From NCBI RefSeq assembly GCF_003013405.1, contig NZ_PXZL01000001.1, positions 124,001-188,000 on the forward strand: 64,000 nucleotides of DNA, given 5' to 3'. The DNA is from Brevibacillus formosus. Its GTDB lineage: Bacteria > Bacillota > Bacilli > Brevibacillales > Brevibacillaceae. The notes under the pieces were generated by a model. It had not been told where the DNA came from. It saw only the letters and a program-made list of their open reading frames with translations, and ran no database searches. Positions 23,401-28,000 of this stretch are shown piece after piece. The stretch's first letter is position 1; each line of letters starts with the position of its first letter. The position numbers were made by a program, and so were the translations under genes.

Positions 23401-23903
23401 AGGTTACAGATTTACTTGAACTCAAAGCCATTCAGTCTGTCTATCGCTCATCTCATCAGGCGGCTTGCGGATTAGGATCGATTAAGCCAAACATCGGTCA
23501 TCCATTATGTGCAGAAGGGATTGCCAGTTTGATAAAAGTCGTGCTGATGCTCAAACACCAACAATTGGTTCCGTTCCTTTCAGGACAAGAGCCGATGACC
23601 CATTTCCATATGGAGTCAACGCCTTTTTATTTTCAGCGACAGCTTTCTGAATGGAACGATTCGCCCAGAATAGCTGCGATTAATTGTTTTGCAGATGGGG
23701 GAACCAACGTCAACGTCGTTTTACAATCCTGGGAGGAGCCAGTTTCACGTCCGAACAAACGACATTCGATTGCACCTCCGACGTTAAACCGAATGGACGT
23801 CTACCGTGAAGAGGCAGGTCGTTCAACAAAAACACTGACATATCTGAGCCAGAAACCCAACCGTACGATCAGTATTTGGAAGCGACAAATAGTGGAGGGA
23901 TAA
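2466..23903 (+). CDS. Hybrid NRPS/trans-AT PKS megasynthase, 7145 aa
   Basis: Order of domains: docking helix, C, A, PCP, KS1-KR-ACP, KS2-DH-KR-psiACP-ACP, KS3-DH-KR-ACP, KS4-KR-ACP, and a terminal KS5 that is a KS0. None of the five KS domains is followed by an acyltransferase. Each has only the flanking subdomain (YTLQxGREAMExR ... RRISLPTYPF) seen in trans-AT enzymes. The start ATG overlaps the previous stop and has GGAGGG just upstream. The protein ends after KS5, and its DH-ACP partner is carried by the next protein, so a bimodule is split across two polypeptides. From the domains I infer one amino acid plus four polyketide extensions. The modules are described as separate entries. Confidence 0.95.
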   Translation: MMRREILMAYKEGKLSAAEVQEKLLELETPSFTSPLSVGQQGLWMLQKMSPTMSAYNVPLCFCIRQKWDVALFKQACHLMLKQHPILQSSIMEKHGVPYLLQRPEHSLAIEQEDISHLTSQDVLPYLRKKVKEPFSLEKGSLLRIHLLSRSEEEHFVLITIHHMIFDGHSSLLFLQDLVQAYIELVEGKQPKVTPNTTVYADFVKWEQDMMASAEGGEHRSYWLEQLSGTLPQLELPADRPRSSAPSFEGQVFTHVFSRELSQQVKQLSKHYRMNPSVLLLGICKALLYRYTGQTDVIVGMPTMGRPEERFDSLIGYFVNMIPIRSQVTGEKPFSQFIRELQLTLIDGMDHAVYPFPAMVREANIPRLHGNSPVFDIIFTYQNFLQSQNLQRFYDECQNKLAIELIEGVHQEGEYEFELEVFEQEAEFVLNLKYNPHVFDQVTIQRMAGHYQNIANEVIKNPDITLDEIPLISAEERNMLLVEWNATEAAFPQALCIHDLFEKRVQQTPDAVAVVYENQSLTYRELDERVTKLAIYLQTEGAGPEATVGICVERSLEMVIGILGILKAGAAYVPLDPTYSTERLAYMVEDSKSTLVLTQARLLDKLSSAAGENTKCIVLDREWEEVERTAQRQKTLNRIVNPSHLAYVIYTSGSTGKPKGVMVTHESIINTLFFLESRYPVMENDVYLLKTNYVFDVSLSELFGWFIGRGRLVILPPNGEKSPEMLAESIVKHRVTHVNFVPAMLNVFVNGVGENQPFLQHCPLKYVMVAGEAFPKELVKKTVATFQKAKIENIYGPTEASIYAAWFSCSENELVSSNTPIGRPVANTQLYIVDRHMNPVPVGVPGELCIAGKGLARGYLNRPELTAEKFVDNPFTPGTKLYKTGDLTRWLPDGTIEYLGRIDHQVKIRGFRIELGEIESQLMAHPQIQSVVVLVKEEGDHKRLVAYYVPKAGANHEQLEPSKLREYLRENLPEYMLPAFFVSMDKIPLTANGKVDRTELLSQKLVVTQAKKQSLPQSDIEQRTLKIWQDILNVEGISTEDGFFDVGGDSILATMVVAKMTEEFQCDLNVTTLFKYVNIREISEYIAARKEKESDEQADFVNPNQAMPSSEGQAEEAYPEYYEDSIAIIGISCHFPGAKNHREFWENLRNGVESVRFFSDEEINQLHLPDEYLQNPNFIPVQSTIEGKDHFDPGFFHLSARDAEFMDPQFRLLLTHSWKALEDAGYTPKQVPQTGVFMSASNSYYQALLPHFTKESPNVMKDPNEYVSWVLAQGGTIPTMISHKMGLKGPSFAVHSNCSSSLVGLHLAYRSLQSGESKVALVGGATIFPTTYTGYVYQAGLNFSSDGHCKTFDASADGMIGGEGVGVVVLKKATEAIKDGDHIYALMRGIRINNDGADKVGFYAPSIKGQAEVIQQVLDDTKVHPETISYIEAHGTGTYLGDPIEFAALNEVYTKYTSNKQYCGLGSVKTNIGHLDTAAGLAGCIKVALSLYHNEIPPSLNYEKPNPNINLDQSPFYVVDTLKKWEDAPVPHRAALSSFGLGGTNAHAIFEQCKVGTETKRVSVSDDNNHRVYFVPLSAKNDDRVLAYAQQLVDFLKDNHERVHIADLAYTLQIGREAMESRAIFIVKDTEELIQKLSDFLSGAEQTAGSFQGNVRQASQEVSLLKKNGSNRELFTKLFAEDEGKKAAELWSKGLDIEWEVLYNDAKPRRISLPTYPFAEESYGVPEKVYKESGVASVQISPISSATPTTETLLLQPCWNEQEISQKAGSPAFAEHLVILCEWAEEFSTRIESEMNGVRCLVLQTQSHEEGIAERFHAYTVQVFTEIQRILANKPKGKVLLQLVVPAKEEQQCFSALAGLLKTAHLENPKLIGQLIEVQAEDNPAELVHKLQLNSTDENSKHIRYQDGKRWVSGWTEMKASGQAEHVWKNDGVYLITGGTGGLGMIFAEEIAQRTKGATVIITGRSPLDEEKTAKCNGWIALGANIQYRQADITQKQAAEELFQAIKQEFGSLTGIIHSAGVIRDSFIIRKTTDELEQVLAPKVSGLVHLDEASRDMALDFFILFSSGVGCFGNAGQADYAAANAFMDQYAKYRSGLVKTGERQGQTLSINWPLWKDGGMRVDEATEKIMEARGMIAMPTASGIQALYQGVASGAVQMLVIEGNLPTLKEQLLGTPVVSQLDSAPMQDAKLSVDAGVLKEKTLYQLKVMFGQETRLGAGKIAVDEPFETYGIDSIMVIQLNKKLGDVFSELSKTVLYEYQTLDTLADYLVADHRQECMKWTGLDRQGAVNRGTSTSLVRNDRATSGYEPTRSAAVQSGKQIAREPIAIIGMSGRYPKARSLHEYWENLKSGKDCITEIPEERWSLDGFFEPDPDKAVAEGKSYGKWGGFVDGFADFDPLFFNMSPWEAMHFDPQERLFMESCWEVLEDAGYTRQQLAEKYNRRVGVFGGITKTGFSLYGPDLWKQGELIYPHTSFSSLTNRVSYFLNLQGPSMPIDTMCSASLTAIHEACEHLYNGDCELAIAGGVNLYLHPSSYVFLSALHMLSVDGQCKSFGQGGNGFVPGEGVGTVLLKPLSKAIADGDHIYGLIRGTSVNHGGKTNGYTVPNPTAQGELIRQALDKAGVNAKTVSYIEAHGTGTELGDPIEITGLIQAFRKDTQDTGFCAIGSVKSNIGHLEAAAGIAGVAKILLQMKHQQLVPSLHAKELNPNIPFAKTPFVVQQELAKWKRPLIEVNGERREFPRIAGISSFGAGGSNAHVVIEEYIPEVKERPSITVSPQNPAIIVLSAKNKERLVEQVQRLLASIEEQSFTDVDLADIAYTLQVGREAMEERLALMASSLSELVEKLQSFLAGDDNIADLYRGQVKRSRETADIFAGDEELQEAIEKWMQRKKFSKLLDFWVKGLNIDWNKLYDDKKPRRISLPAYPFAREHYWLPKPKTQPSTHTQGTLGMTASLHPLLHQNTSDLCEQRFSSTFDGQEFFLSDHVVKGKRILPGVAYLEMARAAADLAAGALEDEQYAMELKNVVWAQPIVVEEKPVQVHIGIYPEDNGDLHYEIYSEPQVDQAESVVHSQGSVVFAGITAAPTHNLDALKAQCSYRTLHASECYEAFQTMGLVYGPAQQGIEHVYVGEGQVLAKLAMPSKVAETQGEFVLHPSMLDSALQSSIGLLLGTGDTAILKPILPFALEKLSIFSQTSSRMWVWIRQAGGNRTGDKVQKVDIDLCDDRGTVCVRMQGFSARVLEGEVEAMDSKGKLGTLLVHPEWKERAVVSNAEVPDYAQRVVIMVEPDRVSWNNLQAYLNGVRCIPLRSPQKGIAERFIDYTTQVVEEIQGIFKQKVRGKVLVQIVVPVQVEQPSFTAFSGLMKTAKLENPNLIGQVLEVESGDDDFEIAKKINENARCPLDVQIRYQSGKRYVAEWVELDAPQETSIPWKDGGVYLITGGAGGLGYIFANEIVQKVQQANLILTGRSPLDQEKQGKLHDLKRYGARVEYRQVDVTQKQEMAELIRTIQQDYGRLHGIIHSAGVLRDSYILKKNREEVQTVQGPKVTGLINLDEASKDVELDFLVLFSSVAGSLGNIGQADYACANAFMDGFAHYRNGLVALQQRHGQTLSMNWPLWKEGGMQADAEAGDMLKHSMGVVAMQTSTGISAMYQALASGKAQVMVMEGDLAKLKQTLLLQTPDNSSQTKHSVSVDTSSLLQKVEFALMQTVSELLQVPTTDIDGKVELSELGFNQVLLTEFATKLSQQYHIGLSPTAFVEYPTLQQLASYLLEESEDMLVKQIQPVETITPTKVEQNEKQATAIVEQNVLHEKATHFVKKEFAEVLQLPVNRIEEDASMETYGIDSILSMKLTNQLEKSFGSLPKTLFFEYQTIQELIGYFLDSYRDKFIEILGLKEQQETVVTRETASVTKEENTSKRQRNSHRGRSRKGSRFISEQKETQPAKGALDIAIIGVSGRYPKARNTQEFWNNLRDGKDCITEIPKERWNHNLYFDEDKNKRGKTYSKWGGFIDGVDQFDPLFFNISPLEAEIMDPQERLFLECVYETLEDAGYTRESLGSSQGFGHGGNVGVYVGIMYEEYQLYGAQETMMGRPMALGGSFSSVANRVSYFFNFHGPSVAVDTMCSSSLTGIHFACQSLLRGECEVAIAGGVNVSIHPNKYLMLGQGKFASSKGRCESFGLGGDGYVPGEGVGAVLLKPLAKAIADGDQIYGVIKGSAINHGGKTNGYTVPNPNAQASVIGRALKEAGIDPRTISYVEAHGTGTSLGDPIEIAGLTKAFQAYTTDKQFCSIGSAKSNIGHCESAAGIAGITKILLQLKHGQLAPSLHAEVLNPNIDFSTTPFVVQQELAEWKRPVIDGQEIPRRSGVSSFGAGGSNAHVVIEEYIPEYEKRPAIQVSQANPAIILLSARNESQLHEQAQRLLAAIKDQSISDLDLADIAYTLQIGREAMEERLAVMTSSIQELQEKLTQFVDGQESITDVFRGQVKGNKKTIAVFEADEDLQKAIDAWISKRKYAKLLDLWVSGGVVDWQKLYSEKKPRRISLPTYPFARERYWIPQMDTQFAREVAAASEGTLFLHPLLQKNTSELLEQRYSSTFRGQEFFLADHVVNGQQLLPGVAYLEMAREAIDQSAGALKAGQNGMTLKNIVWAKPIAVDDQPVDVHIGLQLEDSGEIGYRIYSEHAGNEAEEIVHSQGSVVLHSLVETPTLDLAMLQAACSHSIFSGSQCYEIYKAMGIQYGPALQGIEQVHKGMEQVLAKLSLPFAVLGTEEQFVLHPSMMDSALQAAIGLFMGADDWSLTHQLDSLKPILPFALDELEIFNPCTPQMWAYIRYSDGSNASDPVQKLDIDLCDEHGNVCVRMKRFSSRKLDGKAIDFKATDGQGMLMVHPCWKEQAGVQETENPAYAQHIVMMTEGFESSLASISAQMNEVRLIPLQTQQDGIADRFEAYASQVFLEIQSLFQQKILGKVLVQVVVPDKAEQSYVSGLSGLLKTAQQENPNLIGQFIEINPGEQAAEIVNKLQENACHPMDDRIRYQAGKRYVLGWCETKPLHDEVTIPWKDQGTYLITGGAGGLGLIFAREIASQAKQATLILTGRSPLPENKQAMLHEWQRSGATVVYRQVDVTDKQEVVQLIQSIQQDFGGLHGIIHSAGVVRDNFILKKTTEEWNQVVAPKVAGLTNLDEASKDQPLDFFVLFSSIAGSIGNSGQADYACANAFMDGYAKYRNERVQAKQRQGQTVSINWPLWKEGGMQVDEAVEEMVKQRVGMIALQTATGIRAFYEAVATRKDQVMVMEGDLQRLHAAVVGRPKTTEREVKASAVIQPTSHHLPKEKAIYYFKKLVSSVIKLPIDRIEADALLEKYGIDSIMVMQLTNELEKTFGSLSKTLFFEYQTIEEIATYFLASHREQMMSILGVDEKEAPTASPVKKSSVEPAIHNRRSRGYVLKETTRETKPANDALDIAIIGVSGRYPKARNMSEFWRNLRDGKDCVTEIPEERWDHSQFFDPDKKKQGKTYSKWGGFLDGVDQFDPLFFNITPREAEIMDPQERLFLECVYETLEDAGYTRESLGSTPGMGLGGNVGVYVGVMYEEYQLYGAQETMLGRPMALAGSPASIANRVSYFCNFHGPSMAVDTMCSSSLTTIHLACQSLQQGECEAAIAGGVNISIHPNKYLMLGQGKFASSKGRCESFGIGGDGYVPGEGVGAVLLKPLAKAIADGDQIYGVIKGTAVNHGGKTNGYNVPSPNAQARVIGRAFQKAGIDPRTISYLEAHGTGTSLGDPIEITGLTKAFQAYTNDKQFCAIGSAKSNIGHCESAAGIAGVTKVLLQLKHGQLAPSLHAEVLNPHIDFSMTPFVVQQELAEWNRPVIDGREVPRRAGVSSFGAGGSNAHVVIEEYIPITQEQPIVMASPQNPALILLSAKNEEQLQQRVQRLLEAIAEQGLSDADLAEMAYTLQVGREAMEERLAVIAGSMIELEEKLKQFIGKQKDIEDLYHGQVKRHKDTLAIFAADDDMPQMIDSWMSKGKYGKLLDVWVKGLNIDWSSLYGERKPRRISLPTYPFSREAYWVPGGFTSFTGAASLSTYEPDMRIMKKQWKACPAMPTKVPHRTIGIFTTDETKHLALQLSNHFAKSEILELNELESRFHQDETEWKNYDGIVDLVGCGYQQTDLLAWIPWLQQLIENGHKEGLKLLGVTKGLESFQNDSVNLAGASRVGLYRMLQSEYKHLQSRHVDLEPLADGEELAQRIAAEFLIDDQETEVCYRAGERYSAYLQEELVANSQEPALVFPENHVLLITGGTRGLGYLCANHFVEHYGVKKLVLTGREILPPREQWGAYETQSTSAAKKIRAIQALEAQGVQVEVLSVSLTDEEAWQQHLHELKQTMGPIGGVIHCAGFSDDQNPAFIRKSTDGIRQVLQPKVAGLHTLYEFCKDEPLQFFVLFSSASAVIPSLAAGQSDYALSNAYMDYFAEAHADSCPIVSIQWPSWKETGIGAVTTKAYQQTGLVHITDEQGLRLLDHILLKKMGPVVFPAAINQELWEPHQLLQHKKQEASAANLSPHRPPAGNPTKSSVDLVKTAQTRLIELFAKELKIDPARLEIDKEFPDYGIDSVLLAQVMNEISKWLGKDLDPTILYEYPTIETLAEWLTSNHGDSISDELTLTSPEMSDHPKSQPIRRETVKSQMVSSQATPYSQANPSDIAVVGLSCRFPGARNVDEYWKLLAEGRSAIGTVPKERWGYENSYHAGLLDNITAFDPSYFLIAKEDAKAMDPQALLVLEESLHLWHQAGYTPKEIKGKSVGVYIGARSNHRPSEEHLHQTQNPIMTVGQNYLATNISQYFDLRGPSMVIDTACSSALVGMNMAIHSLRSGEIEAAIVGGVNVLNGDEAHRMFHQRGILSEEPAFHIFDRRAGGLVLGEGVGMVLLKTVEQALADGDEIHAVIKGVAVNNDGRTAGPATPNLQAQKEVMLSALAKAGVKPEQISYIEANGSGSEVTDLLELKAIQSVYRSSHQAACGLGSIKPNIGHPLCAEGIASLIKVVLMLKHQQLVPFLSGQEPMTHFHMESTPFYFQRQLSEWNDSPRIAAINCFADGGTNVNVVLQSWEEPVSRPNKRHSIAPPTLNRMDVYREEAGRSTKTLTYLSQKPNRTISIWKRQIVEG
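2560..5740 (+). other. NRPS module C-A-PCP, substrate not assigned
   Basis: The condensation domain (about residues 32-475) has an intact HHMIFDG motif (His162-His163, Asp167), so it should form the amide with the upstream acyl-ACP. The adenylation domain (about 479-1001) has the core motifs YTSGSTGKPKG, YGPTE, TGD and NGKVDR. Reading the specificity positions by eye against GrsA gives D-V-S-N-M-A-I-I-Y-K. The leading Asp (residue 696) indicates an ordinary alpha-amino acid. I do not recognise the rest of the code. The carrier domain carries GGDSI (Ser1050). There is no epimerase or methyltransferase in this module. Confidence 0.88.
5838..9300 (+). other. PKS module 1: KS-KR-ACP (accepts the aminoacyl chain)
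   Basis: The KS is complete: Cys1298 in HSNCSSS, EAHGTGT, and NIGH. The asparagine before the active-site cysteine (NCSSS rather than DTxCSSS) is a feature of ketosynthases that follow NRPS modules, which fits its place after the PCP. A ketoreductase follows, with a structural subdomain and a catalytic half (TGGTGGLG, HSAGVIRD, FSSGVG, DYAAAN). The ACP has YGIDSI (Ser2234). The predicted product of this module is a beta-hydroxyacyl chain. The Asp in HSAGVIRD is compatible with a B-type KR, but I would not assign the stereochemistry firmly. Confidence 0.85.
9438..14110 (+). other. PKS module 2: KS-DH-KR-psiACP-ACP
   Basis: The KS has Cys2499 (DTMCSAS), EAHGTGT and SNIGH, and should elongate. 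The dehydratase has the full HxxxGxxxxP motif (His2984 in DHVVKGKRILP) and the DxxxQ motif (Asp3157 in HPSMLDSALQ). The KR has TGGAGGLG, FSSVAG and DYACAN. Two carrier folds then follow. The first reads GFNQV where GxDSx is expected, so the phosphopantetheine serine is Gln3731 and the domain cannot be primed. The second reads YGIDSI (Ser3842) and is normal. The expected outcome is one trans double bond. Confidence 0.85.
14298..18670 (+). other. PKS module 3: KS-DH-KR-ACP
   Basis: All active sites are present. KS: Cys4120 in DTMCSSS, EAHGTGT and SNIGH. DH: HVVNGQQLLP and HPSMMDSALQ. KR: TGGAGGLG, FSSIAG and DYACAN. ACP: YGIDSI, Ser5358. The expected outcome is a double bond. The KS is very similar to the KS of module 4, including a shared GGNVGVYVG stretch and long identical runs, which points to duplication or gene conversion inside the gene. 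Confidence 0.87.
18819..22380 (+). other. PKS module 4: KS-KR-ACP, first half of a dehydrating bimodule
   Basis: The KS is complete (DTMCSSS, EAHGTGT, SNIGH). The KR differs from those of modules 1-3: it has a longer amino-terminal structural half (starting about base 20,690) and the motifs TGGTRGLG, HCAGFSDD, FSSASA and SDYALSN, so catalytic Ser and Tyr are kept. The ACP has YGIDSV (Ser6598). A KS0 follows directly, and the DH lies on the next protein. KR-ACP-KS0-DH-ACP is the usual layout of a dehydrating bimodule in trans-AT systems. Confidence 0.84.
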
Positions 23904-25090
23904 AAGTGCATGATCAGCTTCTTATAACGATCAACCATCCAATCCTCAAAAATCATAAAGCGCACGGTCAGGAACTGTTGCCCGGATTAGCCCATATTGA
24001 TCTGTTGTATCAAATATTTCGAGAAAATGGACATGATTACCGCGAGCTTGAGCTTCGCAATCTAACGATCTATCATCCGATCATGGTGGGACAAGATTAT
24101 GATGTCATGCTGAGCATTCAGTGCACGCAAGGCAAAGCAGGGCAGTGGCAGATTCGAATGGAGGGCCAGACACAACGCAACGGCATTTTAGACGCGGAGA
24201 AAAGGCTCTATGTCACTGCTGAAATGCATCAAAGTGGCTCTGCTCAGTTCGATGAAACGCTGGATCTGCTCATGCTAGAACAAGCGGTAAACAAAAAGGT
24301 CAATCTGCATGACGTGTATGAGCAATGCCGCCGCCAGGAATTGGTGCATACAGGTTTTATGAAGGCAGAAGGAACGATTTACGAAACAGATTCAGCGGCG
24401 GTACTAGATATTTCACTCGGTAAACATGCCCTTCCCAGTGCGGAAGGGTTCATGTTTCACCCGACCTTGATCGATGGGTCAGCGATCGGCTCGATGGTCT
24501 TGTTCACTTCGGTAGTCCAAGAAGAACAACGGCTATTTTTGCCGCTTTTTTATGAATCTTTTCGTGCTTCCGATCTATTGCAGCAGCATTGCTTTGCCAG
24601 AGTACAAGCTTCATCCATCCAACGAAAAAATGAACTGATGTATATGACGATGGAGTTCTTTGATCGTTCAGGCAAAAAAATTGCGCATTTGCAAAATTTT
24701 GCGGGCAAGTTAGTTCGTGATCCTGGTCTGATCAATCCGAATAAAAAAGAAGTACCTTTGCCTCGAGTGGATATTCAACCATCCAAGCAAACGGTATCAC
24801 TGTCGGAAGGACCCATTCATGAATTGGATGAGCCACAGTCTGCTTTAGTGAGTAAAGCACAAACCTTTTTACAACAACTGCTGGCAGATCGATTACAAGT
24901 TCCAGCAGCGTTGATTGATACGCAGATTGGTTACTATGAAATGGGGCTGAATTCACCGGGCTTGTTGGAAGTGGTTAAGGCTGTCGAAGCGAAAGTAGGA
25001 ACGCCGCTGGCTCCTACTTTATTGTTTGAATATACGAATATCGCTGAGTTGGCCGCCTATCTGGCCGAGAATCATGCTTCCGTATTCAGC
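22521..25090 (+). other. Module 5: KS0 | DH-ACP, split between two proteins
   Basis: The KS at the end of the 7145-aa protein keeps Cys6839 (DTACSSA) and NIGH, but the HGTGT histidine is Asn6974 (EANGSGS), so it should only transfer the chain. The next protein begins with a DH that has His17 in HKAHGQELLP and Asp190 in HPTLIDGS. The usual Gln or His four residues after that Asp is an isoleucine. The ACP reads MGLNSPG (Ser350). Together these should dehydrate the module 4 beta-hydroxyl. The two halves must dock at the KS-DH junction. Confidence 0.83.
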
Positions 25091-28000
25091 GGGCTTGACT
25101 TGATGAAACAGGAAGGCAGACAAGAGTTGCCGCAACCTGCCAGGGTTGTGGATTCATCAGCAAACTCTAAGAGTCATGTATCGATTGCTGATGAAGAAAT
25201 TGCGATCATCGGAATGGCAGGCCGTTATCCAGAGGCAACAAATCTCCAAGAATTTTGGATGAATTTAAAAGAGGGCAAAGACTGCATTAAAGAAGTCCCG
25301 AAATCTCGCTGGGATTGGCAGCAGTTTGGAGAACTCAAATCCCCTTCTGGAAAGCAAATATCCAAATGGGGAGGGTTTATTGAAGACCCTGATTGCTTTG
25401 ATTCTCCCTTTTTCAGAATATCGCCGCGGGAAGCAGAAACGATGGACCCTCAGGAGCGTTTGTTTTTGGAAACATGCTGGGAAGCGATGGAAGATGCGGG
25501 GTATACGCCGAAGACGATTGTTCCGCCTCGGGGCAGCAGTAACAGGCGGCAGGTGGGTGTCTTTGTTGGCGTAATGCACAAGGATTATTCCCTAATCGGA
25601 GCGGAAGCGATGTCTCGGGGAGAAATGTTCCCGTTATCCTTGAACTATGCACCGATTGCCAATCGCGTTTCTTATTTCTGCAATTTTCATGGTCCGAGCA
25701 TGGCGATTGACACCGTATGCTCATCCTCCCTGACGGCTGTTCATTTGGCGTTGGAGAGCATCAAGCGCGGAGAATGTGAGGTAGCATTGGCGGGGGGCGT
25801 CAATTTATCCTTGCATCCTGGCAAATACTTGTCATACGGCATGATGGATATGCACTCGAGTGATGGCTATTGTCATACCTTTGGCAAGGATGGCGATGGG
25901 TATGTTTCTGGAGAAGGCGTCGGTACGGTCGTGTTGAAGCCATTGCGCAAAGCGATTGAGGATGGGGATCACATTTATGCCGTGGTAAAAGGAAGCAGTG
26001 TGAACCACGTCGGATCGGTGAGCGGGCCTTCCGTGCCAAGCCCTGTTGCTCAGGCAGAAGTGATTACAGCATGCCTGGAAAAGAGCGGTGTGGACGCCAG
26101 AACGATCAGTTATGTGGAAGCGCATGGGACAGGAACCTCTTTAGGCGATCCGATTGAAATCCAAGGGTTGGTGAAAGCGTTTCGTCAATATACAGACGAT
26201 CAACAGTTTTGTTCCATAGGCTCGGTGAAATCAAATATCGGGCATGCAGAATCTGCCGCAGGTATCAGCGGTCTGCAAAAAGCTGTTCTTCAGCTCTATC
26301 ATAAAACGCTTGTTGCTTCCTTACATGCCAAGGAAGTAAATCCGTTTATTGATTTTGCGCAATCTCCCTTTTATGTACAGCAACGGACAGAAGAGTGGAA
26401 ATCGGTGAGCATGGAAAACGGTCAAGAAATCACCGTTCCGAGACGAGCAGGGGTAAGCTCGTTTGGAGCTTCGGGGTCCAATGCGCATATTATTTTGGAA
26501 GAATACATCCCAGTTGAAACAGAGGCGAAAACGCAAGCCATCGGCCATAAAAATCAACCAGTGATGATTCCGCTATCTGCCAAGAATAAAGAACGATTGC
26601 AAGCCTATGCGCAAAAAATAGCGGATTTTCTGAAAAGGGCATCATCTGACAATCAGCTTCAAGAAATGCTGGAGAAGAAGCTGCGCAAGATTTTATCCAG
26701 TATTATTCATGTGGGAGAAAACAGCATTGAGATCGAACAAGAGTGGCATGAATACGGGGTAGACCTCGTTCAACTCACACAGCTCAAGCAAAAAATGCAA
26801 GAGGAGCTGAATATTCAGCTTGATATCAAGGAGTTCGATCAAAGCAGTTCCATTGCTTCTGTCATCGAATCTCTCATGGATAGCCATCGAGACGAAATAG
26901 AAATAGAAGATCAGTCTTTTGCTGATTTAGAAACGCAAATTGATCTGGAAAATGTGGCGTTTACCTTGCAAGTTGGACGAGAAGCGATGAAAGAACGAGT
27001 AGCCTTTGTCGTAGAGGATATACCTGAGCTAATCGAAAAATTGGAAGCTTTTTCGAGAGGCGAGAATACGATCGATCATTGTTGGAAAGGGAGCTTGAAG
27101 CCGAACAACGACCAAGACTCTCAACAGCTTATCCAAAGCTGGATTGCAGAAGGCGACATCAGAAAAATAGCTGAATGTTGGGTGACAGGCTATGAAATGG
27201 ACTGGGAACAGCTTTACCTGAATAGCAAACCTAGACGCATTCCCTTGCCCACGTACCCATTTGCGAAGAATCGTTACTGGATTCCAGAGAGCAATAGTAA
27301 ATCTGTGAGCGGCAAGGCAGCAGCTCCATTCATGAGTGAAACTGTGATTCATCCACTGTTGCAGCGGAATACTTCTGATTTTTCTGAACAGAGGTTTAGT
27401 TCCACCTTTACAGGTCAGGAGTTTTTCTTATCGGATCATGTTGTGAAGAAGCAGAGAATCTTGCCGGGAGTTGCCTATCTGGAAATGGCGAGAGCAGCAG
27501 CAGAGCAAGCAACGGCTGCCTTGACTGAAGAACCAGCCCAGATTCAACTCAAAAACGTGGTTTGGACACGGCCAATTGTTGTGGGTGATCAGCCTGCACA
27601 GGTACATATCGGTCTTGTTCCCGAAGAGAATGGTGAGATTACCTTTGAAATCTATAGTGAGATAGATGCTATGGATGCAGAACCCGTCGTACACAGTCAA
27701 GGCAGCGTCATGCTTCACTCTGTTGCAAAGAAACATACCCTGAACCTTCCGTCCTTACAAGGGGAGTGCAGTCAACGAGCGTTTTCATCCGAACAATGCT
27801 ACAGCATTTTTCATTCAATAGGAATGGAATATGGTTCGGCACATCAAGGGATTGACACCTTGTATGTAGGGGAGGGAAAAGTATTAGCCAAGCTATCCTT
27901 GCCAGCCTCCGTCTCCGAAATGGAGAACCCTTTTGTCCTGCATCCAAGCTTAATGGATTCGGCTTTACAGGCATCTATCGGGCTGATGATGGTTGGGGAA

